From: Nigrospora sphaerica
Lineage: Eukaryota; Ascomycota; Sordariomycetes; Amphisphaeriales; Apiosporaceae
DNA length: 64,000 nucleotides
Assembly (NCBI GenBank): GCA_018287875.1
Contig: JAGVVL010000017.1
Coordinates: 3,038,001-3,102,000 of the forward strand
Direction: 5' to 3'
Shown: positions 54,901-64,000 of the stretch, in pieces
Position numbering within the stretch: position 1 is the stretch's first letter
Layout of the letters: each line of letters starts with the position of its first letter
Program-made: the position numbers and the translations under genes
The notes under the pieces: generated by a model
Seen by the model: only the letters and a program-made list of their open reading frames with translations
Databases searched by the model: none
Told to the model about the DNA's origin: nothing

Positions 54901-57900
54901 CAGAGGCGATGAGGAAAGCCCACGAGGTGGTGCGGGAGCACGAAGAGGAACTCTCCCATGGCGGTGCTAATGGCACCGAGGGATTTACTAGCGAAACGAA
55001 CCTAGTGAATGGATCGGGCGAGGAAGGTTCAGGCGGCGAGACGCACACGGCGCCCTTCAACGCCATCAACGTGGACCGCGCTTCCCCGGGTGCCGTCTTC
55101 GAGGATCCGTCGGAGGACGTCCAGGACAAAATCCAATTCGGGCTCAATAACCTGACACCTGCCAAGCTCCAGACGACGTTCCGCGAAATCCAGGAAAGAC
55201 TGGAGGAGCGCCACCACCAGTGGTTCGCCAGCCACTTGGTAGAGGAGCGTGCCAAGATGCAGCCCAACTTTCACGAGGTCTACCTCGACTTCGTGAGGCT
55301 TTTCCACAACAAGGGGCTGTCCGCCGAGGTTCTAAGGCAAACCTACATCAGCACCGCTCGGATGCTGAATTCCGAGAGCACTATGCAAAACTCTACAGAA
55401 CGCACGCACCTAAAGCATCTGGGTGCTTGGCTGGGCCTCCTCACCATCGCCCGGGACCAACCAATCAAACACCGCAACATTGCTTTCAAGCAGCTCCTAA
55501 TTGAGGCACATGATACTAAGAGGCTCATTGTCGTTATCCCCTTTGTCTGCAAGGTTCTGATTCAGGGTGCCCGGTCGACGGTATACCGCCCTCCGAACCC
55601 GTGGCTCATGGACATCATCCATCTTCTCATTGAGCTTTACCACCACGCCGAGCTGAAGCTCAACCTCAAATTTGAGATTGAGGTTCTCTGCAAGGATCTG
55701 AACCTGGATCACAAGAGCATTGAGCCGTCGCAGGAGTTGCTGAACCGCGCCCCTGTGGAGGAGGTGGGCGAGATGGTCGTCCCCGAGGGCCTCGACGCGT
55801 TCGAAAGCATGTCGTTGAACGGCATCGGCAACGCTGTGTCGAGTGGTCTTTCGCCCCACCCGTTGCCGGCCGTCACGATTCCCGACATCACATCTCAAGT
55901 TCAGCTCCCGCCGGTCAGCGACATGGTCATCACCAGCCACCGGCTCGGCGAAATCGTCCGTACCGCTCTCACCCGCGCTCTCCAGGACATCATTCAACCC
56001 GTGGTAGACCGATCGGTGACCATCGCGGCGATTTCCACACAGCAAATGATCCACAAGGACTTTGCCACCGAGCCTGATGAGAACAGAATCCGGACGTCGG
56101 CCATTACCATGGTGAAGGCCACGGCTGGAAGCCTCGCCCTTGTGACGTCCAAAGAGCCATTGCGGGCTAACATCACCAATTACCTGAGGAACCTTGCCGG
56201 GGAACTGCCTCAGGGATTGCCCGAGGGGACCATCATCATGTGCGTCAATCTGAACCTCGAGTTTGCTTGCAGCATCATCGAAAAGCAAGCCGAGGAGCGC
56301 GCCGTTCCCGAAATTGAGGAAATGCTGGAGGGCGAACTTGAGGCCCGCCGGCAACACAGAAGGTCGCGGCCGAACGAACCCTATGTGGACCAAGCGCTGA
56401 GCCGGTGGTCGATGACCATCCCCAACCCGTACAAGCTTTCGCCTAACATGGGCGGTTTGAACCCAGAGCAGATGGCCATATATGAGGATTTTGCTCGCCA
56501 GCCGCGGGCGGCGGCACCTGCCAGCACCCCAGTACATGCCGCCTCTACTTCGGACGCCACAAGGAATATTGCCAACGAGGTTCTCCAGGACCAGTACAGC
56601 ACAGTGCCCAACCTGCCAACGCCAGCAGAGACACCGTCTCTTCCTCAGCTCCAGACCCAACTGCAGTATCCCCAAGTACGTCAAGGCATGACGAACGGCC
56701 GCCCTGCTGCACCCCCTAACCAAATGGACTCGCGGATATACGCGGAGCGCGTGTCGAACTTGCTGGGCGAGCTGCAGCGCTACGCGGCTGCTGCCCCGGA
56801 AGAGCACTTTGGGGACCTTCCGCGTGCCCACAATGTTATGGAATGCGTGGACGCCTTGACCCAGGTCATCATAAGGAGCTCGGCGAACTCTTCCGAGGAG
56901 TATGCTTTCTACGCGGCGGAGAAGATCTGCCAGCTGTTGTTCGAGCGCGTGGATCAGGGGAGCACGCTTTTCCTGGAAAGCCTCGTGCACGTCCTCGAGT
57001 TGGTGCTCAAGATCTCGGCCGGCACAGCGCTACTGGACCGGGTGCATGCCATGTTCCAACAACAGCTGCCGGAGAATTACTTCAATCTGCCTCTGATCTC
57101 GGCTCTCCTGCGCACAGAACTTCTGGACCTGCGGGTGATCGACGTGGCCCTGTCTAACGCGCTGGTCAAGAGAGAAGAGGGTTCCTTGGACTTCTTCGAA
57201 AAGCTCCTGGATCTGACGCTGTTCAGTAACGAGAAGCCGGCTGCCCTCTTCGCCGACTTCGTCTTGAGCTTAGAGGGCGCGTGGGCATGGATCAAGGAAG
57301 AGCCAAGCTCGGAGAGCGGCCAGCGCCTCAAGGCCAAGCTGCTCGGCTCCGGGCTGCTCCAACCGGCCACCCCGGACAACGCGGCGTTCCACGGCCGGGA
57401 GCATTACGAATACTTGTTTGAGGAGTGGCTTGGTCTTGTCAACAACAATAACGTTACGGACAAGCTCAAAGCTAGCTTCGCACGACAGCTTCGTAGCAGG
57501 CGTGCCATTGGCACAAGGGAGGACTTTGTGGCCTTTGTCCGCTATGCGATGGACACGTCGGCCGGCCTGTACGAACAGGCGCTTCTCAACGGTGCCGATG
57601 GCTTCGCCGGCGTCGATGCGCTGGTCCAATTGGTGTCGGTTTTCGCAAGGGAAAACATCCTCGAGGTGGACGGCTCAGCCCGCGGAGCGCAGAACGTGCT
57701 GGAGCTGGCCCTTGCCGTGGTCACGCTGGTGCTGAACCACCACCACATCACGCGCGGCGAGCATTTCAACCAGCGTGTCTTCTTCCGTTTCTTCTCCATG
57801 TCGCTACACCAGGCGTTGGAGGTGTTCGATCCGGCAGCGCCGGGTTCGATAGTAGGGTCGGACGGCCTGGAGACACATCGCAGGGAGTACATCCTGCGGT

Positions 57901-58928
57901 TCGCCGAGACGCTCCTGCACCTGTCGCCGAGCCGTTTCCCCGGCTTCGCCTATAGTTGGCTCGACCTGGTGGTGCACCGCCAGTTTCTGCCCGACCTGAT
58001 GAGCATCGAGGACAAGGGTGGCTGGGCGCCGCTGATGAAGATCATGGTGGCTATGGTCCGCTACGTGGGAGACCACCTGAAGCTCGTCGACGTGCACGAC
58101 GTAGCCAAGGAGTTTGTGCGTGCTTGCGTCAAGTTCCTCGTCGTCGTTCAGCACGACTACCCCGAGTTCCTGGCCGCGAACCACGTCCGGCTGTGCGCCA
58201 ACCTGCCGCCCCACGCGACGCAACTGCGCAACATTATCCTGTTCGCCAGTCCGCGCCAGGAGCCGGGCGAGGCGCAAGACACGACGGCGCTCCTGAGCGA
58301 CTACGACGTCGTCGCCACCCATTTGCAGGAGAGTGGGCTCCTAGAGCTGGTCGACCAGCTCCTGCAGAACGGCCCGACCGAGGATGCCATTGCGCACCTG
58401 ACGCACGCCATGAACCGGAGCGACAAGGGCCCGGTCGTGTTTGGCAATGTCACGCTGAGCACCGACGTGGCCTTGATCAACGCCGTGGTCCTGTACATTG
58501 GCACCTTTGCGGTGCGGCGATTCCAGCGGGACGGCAGCGTGTTTGTGGCGGGCGCGCCCGACATTGCCACGCTCTTGTTGCTCGCCCATGAGTTGGGCCC
58601 CGAGGCGCGCTACTTCCTCCTGTCCAGTATTGTCGACGAGCTGCGCTTCCCCAACCCCTTTACCAACTACTTCAGCTCTGTCCTGCTGGAGCTGTGGGGC
58701 CACGACATCAACGACCCCGAAGAGACCGACATACGCCAGCAGCTCGTGCGTATCATCTTGGAGCGCTTCTCGGGCTATTGGCCACAGCCGTGGGGCCTCA
58801 TGTTCATGATCGTGGAGCTCACCAAGAACGAAAAGTACATGTTCTTTGAGCAGCCGTTCATCAAGGCCGATCGCGAGGTACGCCACGTCCTCCAACAGAT
58901 TTGCCGAGCCAACGCTGATGTCATCTAG
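51948..58928 (+). CDS. not1: Not1, scaffold of the CCR4-NOT deadenylase complex
   Basis: Predicted CDS is join(51948..52232,52525..52852,52924..58928), 2205 aa. Introns of 292 and 71 nt have GTACGT and GTATGT donors; the start is the only ATG in frame before the first splice. After a Pro/Ser-rich N-terminus come the N-terminal HEAT region (to about residue 900), a Gly/Glu-rich linker, and the MIF4G-type domain that binds Caf1 (about 944-1146, with LQTTFREIQERLEERHHQWF). The CAF40-binding DUF3819 bundle (about 1199-1353, IIQPVVDRSVTIAAISTQQM) follows, and the C-terminal Not1 superfamily domain (about 1830-2200) docks Not2/Not3/5. By family knowledge Not1 carries the Ccr4 and Caf1 deadenylases in the cytoplasm and links decay to translation. 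No frame disruption is seen. It lies downstream of not4 on the same strand. Confidence 0.97.
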
Positions 58929-61900
58929 ATCCAAGAGCAGTTCCTGACCCTCGCTAGGCCTACCTGAGTCCCGCCGGGTCTCCTCGCCGATCGGACTTGA
59001 CACGCACGCACAAGTGCTCGGCCCCCCAACTATCGAGAGTCAAAACAGCTGGCTCTTGTCACCTTTTGCGTATGGCCCCAGGCATGTGGTATCCGTGTTT
59101 CATGGGGTCCATCGCTTAAGGCTCATCTCGTCATCCACAGGTCTTGACGCATATCACGTTTGTTCACGGTTCCGCCTGGTAGGAGGCGGTGATTTGGCGG
59201 CCGTTTCGTACCGCTGGTGGGGAAGAGATAAAAGTTGCATTGGTCCGCACCAGCTAGGTGGCAGTGGTGACAGGCGGGACGGCTGGTTTGTTTTTCCGAA
59301 GACCACGATACCACGAGGGCATGGCGGCGTCATTTCTTGGCTGTGGCCGGTAATTCCCCGGAGGGAAAAGCAAGGCGGATGGACGACTCAAGGGCACGGC
59401 ATATTAGAGGCGTCTTAGGGGCTGGAATTCTTGTTATTTACCACAGCCAATCCCCGTTCCTCCCCCGAATCGTTCTTTTTGGCGCTGTCGGGGGGGGGGC
59501 AGCGTGTACCACGCATGGCTCTGACCGTGGACGAGACGCGTTTTTGCTTGGGTTGCAAGCGAATTGTGTTGGAACTGGCCAAAGTAGTTGGAAGTGTATT
59601 GATAATATATAGACAGCGTGTATTAATGACGTTTCTTTTCTATACTGGCGTTCGCGGACAGACGAGCGAGATGGCACGACGACCCTTTGCTTTCTGCAGA
59701 TTGAATGACCAAGAGGGATAAGTCTACCGTCCCAGGGGGCACCGGTCCAGCACGCCATTCACAATGGGCGGATATGGCACGCGAAGACATGGCGCCCAGC
59801 CCCGCGGAAGACTCAGAGGAGGCGAGACATGTGCGCTCGCACTGCTGTTACTACTAGTAGCGCGCCATACCAGCACTAGATGGAGGTGGAGAGAGTCTGC
59901 TGCGCGGTTTCGCCAAAGGTATAAAAGGGCGAGGATGGGAGGTTGCGTGGCAAACAGTGCACGGTAGCACCAAAAGAAAAACAGAATCAAGCGAGGAGGC
60001 GGACACAAGAAACACCTCGGCTAGCCCAGGACTCTGTAGAGCCAGCTACAGGGGCATTTCTCCCGTCGCCCCCCTCGTCAGGGTTGATGGACTGCCCGGT
60101 CGCAGGGACCGAACCACCGTGTTATGTCGCCAGTGGTGAGAAATCCCCACCTTAGCGTGCTTATCACACCGCGGTCCTTCGGCACCCTCTATATCCACGT
60201 TGGAGATGAGGGTGAAGGCGAAAACGCATGCGTACAGAACAATGGGCCCGGAAGGGGGAAACGACGCCTCCCGATTGCTCGTCAGACAAGGGCGCTTCGT
60301 TGAGTCAGCCGAGGCTCGTGAACCGGGCCGGGAAAAACATGTCGGACGGCTTGGCCAACGGGGGTTTTGGTGACGGCCTGCGGGTTATTCCGTTAATGGA
60401 AGATTCGTATCGGGTGTTGAATGCTCGGTAAGTCGGTAAGTACGGGCTGGCCGGGTCTCCCCAGAGCGGCGTTTGCTTCTCTGCTCTGGATGGTATCGTC
60501 CTCCCGGAATAAGGTCGACCTAAAAAAATGCAGTCACCGAAGAACTAGAAGCATGGTATTCCTCGTTGGAGAGGGGAAGAGACGGAGAGGAAAGGCGAGA
60601 AGATGTGTTTCGGCCAAGTCAGCGGCAAGACTGAACCGGGTGACACACGCCGGCTGGCATGGCGCTGTGCTTTGAGAATACCCGGTCCACCCATAAAGCC
60701 CATGGCGAGTGGAACGGCACAATTGTGATGGCGGAGACTGTATTCCCAAGTGCCATCAGATCCAGCAGGCCAACGTCGTGCTCGTCAAAGGCAGGGGCGA
60801 CGGTGCCAAGTGGCACACCTGCCATACCCGGCACAACCTTCGTATGGCGTGTATTCATGTTCCGCACTACCCGGGCGTCGCAGGTACCCGATGATCCTGT
60901 CCTCCTAGAAGGCCTTGCCGTTCCGTAAGGGCGCCCGGGGGAGGAAGGTTGCCGTTCTCGTTGCCAATTAGAGTAGGAAGCTGTGCAGCGTGCCTGTATT
61001 CTTCGCCTATGCGGTGCTAAGGATTGCCCCTTGCCCTACGAGTAGTAAGAACATCACTCAATCCGCTGTTGGTTATTGCTCGGATTAGAAACGGGGCCCG
61101 TCAGTCGTTAACTGCGACCTGGTTCGACGCATGCTTCTCCTCTCAGCGCCCTAGGTCTTGTTGAATGGATAGATGAGGAATCGATAGTCGGCAAGTCGGA
61201 GTGAAGGATTGTTGGAGTTCCTGAATGGGGAGATAAGTAAAGTGTATAGTTAATATGTAGGATCCTTCAAAGCCAGGAAGATGTAGTTAGTACTAGTATC
61301 CCTGTTCCACTTACATACCACCAGAACCCTCGATTCTCCGGGCTGCTGGCGCGTTGTGGTTTGGGTTCCATGTCACACGAATGGGAAGACACTGCCAAGA
61401 ATACCTGTTGCTGCCACACTTGAGAGAGATGTATACCGTATAGGACGGCGTGTAAATACATGACTGGCCTTGGCTGGTCATCGCCGGGCCAGATCGTCAC
61501 CGGAAGATGGGTCGGGAATGGCCACGCAGGCAAGGGGCAGGACCCGACGCCCGAGGCACAATGCTGACCGCGGAATCCCACTTACGCTCGATATACCATT
61601 CGCTCAGAGCCCATAATATCTCCCGGTGTCGTGCCATCAGTCGCTCTTGGTGCTGCCCCAAACAGGTTCCTCGGCGGGACAGTGGCAAAAGCGGGTGGCG
61701 CAGGCTTCTTCAAGGCATAGAAAAGGCCGTCAAGAAAAACGGCATCCGCCAGATGCTCGCCAGCATCAACGCAAGAACTACGGTTGCTGCAAGCTGTACT
61801 ACCAACTTGGCGCGCTTGGACCGCGGCAAAACAACATCAACCCGGCACGACGCATGGGCTATGGAAGGCGGCGGCGCCATGGAGCCGTCGTCGCGGGCCC

Positions 61901-62912
61901 CCGGACAAGAGCCGGCCACTTACTGGTCAAGGCCAGGCGGCTGGACCGGGTTGAGCGATGCGGGATGACTGGCGCAAAGAGCAGGTCGAGAACTGTCCGT
62001 CTACAGACTTCACCTTTGACGAGCCAACGGTCCAGGGCACACCCGAGGGGCAACAAGCATGGTGAGTGCTGTACGGTGCCTAGTTCCAGGTCCAAGGCAT
62101 CGTCATAGCCCCCCTTTTGGGCCTTTCGTGCGGGCGGGCGAGGATCCCTAGGCGTGGTGGGGTCGGGATTGATCGGTACAGCAGATTGATCCCTACTGCG
62201 GTATTATAGATCGATTTCGGGGCTAACCATTCCGCCCCTGGCTTTCTTTGCGATACGCCAACGAGGCGCTTGACGTTAATCTCCTTAAGCTTTCTTGGCC
62301 GCTTCGTGCCCGGACACGGAACAATAGGCATGGACAATGCCGGAGAAGACTTCCATCCACTTACGGTCCGAATAGTGCCTACGGCTCGTCCGTAATCGCT
62401 CAGCCATGGGGTGACGTGAACCTATGGCATGGCGCCCTTCGAACATGCTGCGGTCATACCCGCTGTCTCGGGGTCCGGCCGGTTCCTGGGTGCGGGGAAA
62501 AGGGGGCCAAGCATGGCCAGGGTCACATCAGACCGAAGTTAATTCGACTCCGCACAGCCGGCTGCCACTTTTACTCTTGCTACCCTACTGTGTGCCCGGA
62601 TTCTGCCTGTCTAGTCTGCGCTCGATGACGCCAGGGCGCTGTCCAACATCAAGACATTCCGTCGCGTCTCCATTGGATCTACAGCCACGCTTGGTTGCGC
62701 CGTGTGTCGGTGTGGCCGCCGTCCCCCCCACCCGCGGCGACGGCCTGGGGGTCGGCTTGACTCGCACAGGCCGTTTGTGTACTGGACGGGCTTGGCAGTG
62801 AGGGAATAGGTTATCACCGCCTTGTTCGTCATTCCAATATTGGCTCCCAGGGCCGGCCCGGGATAACAAAACAACCCTGTCTGCCCTCTGCCTTTCCTTT
62901 TCCCCCAAGGGG
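58929..62912. other. Spacer between not1 and the lactonase-like gene
   Basis: This is 4.0 kb of mixed sequence. The left part is presumably the not1 3' UTR. Short frames exist, for example minus 60619-60867 and plus 61507-61968, but none shows a known domain or consistent splice structure. (CCAGGG)n units begin just inside the next ORF, at 62939-62957. Confidence 0.55.
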
Positions 62913-64000
62913 ATGTCGTCTTCCCCACTGCAGCGAGGGCCAGGGCCAGGGCCAGGGCGGGGAGGCACGGGAGCTGACGGTTTCCCGGCCTCTCGTCATG
63001 CACGAGCCGACGCCGGCGCCACCCATAAGAATGGCGACCCCCCCCGACCCGGCGACAAACCGCCCCTGAAACCAGGTTTCTTCACCACGCTACGTGATCC
63101 AATGGCTTTGACGGCGCTTCTTCTGGGCATCCTGGTTCCTCTCGGGGCCAGAAGCTACCCGCGGGGTGTGGCTGCCAACCCTTCTTACACGAGATCTCTG
63201 CCCGAGCTGGCCCAGGTCATCGACCAGAGGAGCTTCAATGTCTTGCCGGAAGTCCCGCCGCCGGCCGAGGCCAACGCCACCACCCTCTTTGTCTGGCCCG
63301 GCGTGACGGCCGAGTCCCTCAAGGCCAAGCCGTTCCACGTCTACGACGATGAGTTCCGCGACCTGATCGGCTCCAACCCCACCCTCACCCTCGTCGCCGA
63401 AACCAAGACGGACCCCGTTTTCCACGAGGCCGTCGTCTGGTACCCGCCCACCAACGAGGTCTTCTTCGTGCAGAACGCGGGAGCCCGCGCCGCCGGCACC
63501 GGCCTCAACAAGTCCTCCATCATCTCCAAGATCTCGCTCGCGCAGGCCGAGGCCGTGAAGGCGACGCGGAACGCCGTCGGGAAGGTCAACGTGACCGAGG
63601 TCCCCTCGAACCCCCAGGTCATCAACCCCAACGGTACGTACACCAGCCGGCCGGTGGGCCATTTCCCTCCCTTGGCACGCACACGGGGGCTGACGAGGCA
63701 TGCAGGAGGTGTCTATTACGAGGGCAACATCATCTTTGCCGGAGAGGGCCAGGGCGACCGCGTAGCGTCGGCGCTGTATCTGATGAACCCCAAAGAACCG
63801 TACAATACGACAGGTAAGCTCGCCCGCACGAGACCGACGGGGGGAACCGAGTGACTAAAGAGAGACGTAGTCTTGGTGAACAACTACTTCGGGCGCCAGT
63901 TCAACTCGCTCAACGACGTTGCCATTCACCCGACCTCCAAGGAAATCTACTTCACCGACACGCTGTACGGCTACCTCCAGGACTTCCGCCCCGTCCCGGG
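62913..64000 (+). CDS. SMP-30/gluconolactonase-like lactonohydrolase (3' end outside window)
   Basis: Predicted exons are 62913..63633, 63706..63813 and 63871..64000 (continuing). Introns of 72 and 57 nt have GTACGT and GTAAGC donors and join INPNG to GVYYEGNIIF, and PYNTT to VLVNNYFGRQFNSLNDV. The beta-propeller sequence VVWYPPTNEVFFVQNAG, IIFAGEGQGD and NSLNDVAIHPTSKEIYFTDT matches SMP-30/gluconolactonase-like proteins of fungi, which hydrolyse lactones at a metal centre; Asn and Asp of SLND are typical metal-site residues. Two starts are possible. The ATG at 63102 begins with a signal-peptide-like MALTALLLGILVPLGA. The ATG at 62913 adds 63 Gly/Pro-rich residues and would turn that segment into an internal anchor. 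I favour 63102 for a secreted enzyme, but the longer frame is open. Confidence 0.85.

Noticed and set aside
55497..56990. 497-aa minus-strand ORF within not1
   Set aside because: Antisense shadow of a securely identified gene.
60090..60180. Possible minus-strand tRNA around GGTTCGGTCC
   Set aside because: The B-box has the wrong base at a conserved position and no cloverleaf can be formed.
60619..60867. Minus-strand frame with protein-like segment GVPLGTVAPAFDEHDVGLLD
   Set aside because: Looks slightly coding but has no recognisable domain, no splice partner and a weak start; kept only as a note.
1..64000. Transposable elements, CRISPR arrays, operons or viral insertions
   Set aside because: No terminal repeats with coding content, transposase, reverse transcriptase or array structure was seen anywhere.

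Overview
This window is nuclear DNA from a filamentous ascomycete, most likely a Sordariomycete and probably in or near the Sordariales. The evidence is short spliceosomal introns (53-150 nt typical, GTRNGT donors, CTRAC branch sites), strong G/C preference at third codon positions, and a gene set typical of that group. That set includes a GRISEA-type copper-fist factor, a fungal phytochrome kinase, HP1 with chromo and chromoshadow domains, and long Not4 and Not1 proteins. Nothing indicates prokaryotic, viral or transposon origin, and I saw no CRISPR array or insertion sequence. Most of the window is intergenic, with many microsatellites and homopolymer runs. The genes are sharply visible because of their splice sites and domains.

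Layout. 1-693: 3' end of a fungal transcription factor (+). 694-7126: convergent spacer without a recognisable gene. 7127-8828: copper-fist factor (-). 8829-15897: long divergent spacer. 15898-17099: ketopantoate reductase family gene (+), rebuilt from three exons. 17443-18034: small hypothetical gene (-). 18035-22912: spacer rich in TACCTA/TAGGTA motifs. 22913-27930: phytochrome histidine kinase (+), five exons, 1565 aa. 29693-29878: small single-pass membrane protein (-). 31391-32439: HP1 (-). 35140-37152: conserved fungal protein with a degenerate UBZ-like finger (+). 37843-38313: doubtful hypothetical ORF (-). 39599-39736: possible MOSC-domain remnant. 40346-41308: complex I 30 kDa subunit (-). 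43344-49053: Not4 E3 ligase (+), best read as one gene of about 1602 aa. 50118-50190: tRNA-Cys(GCA) (-). 51948-58928: Not1 scaffold (+), 2205 aa. 62913-64000: SMP-30/gluconolactonase-like gene (+), cut by the window end.

Functional links. Two CCR4-NOT subunits, the ubiquitin ligase Not4 and the scaffold Not1, lie on the same strand with only a tRNA gene between them, so about 15.5 kb is devoted to one mRNA-decay complex. Phytochrome, HP1 and the copper factor are unrelated regulators that happen to be neighbours.

Most interesting signals. (i) A 57-codon open frame with a hydrophobic segment and strong G/C third-position bias follows the Not4 stop directly and in frame. That stop is TGA followed by CTA, a known readthrough context, so a membrane-anchored Not4 isoform is possible. 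(ii) Not4 has a 655-nt intron whose retention would give a naturally ending short form, and a 57-nt intron that is open in frame. (iii) A conserved fungal protein carries a Rad18-like zinc-finger spacing whose fourth ligand is Tyr instead of Cys. Exon coordinates come from reading splice sites by eye and have no transcript support.
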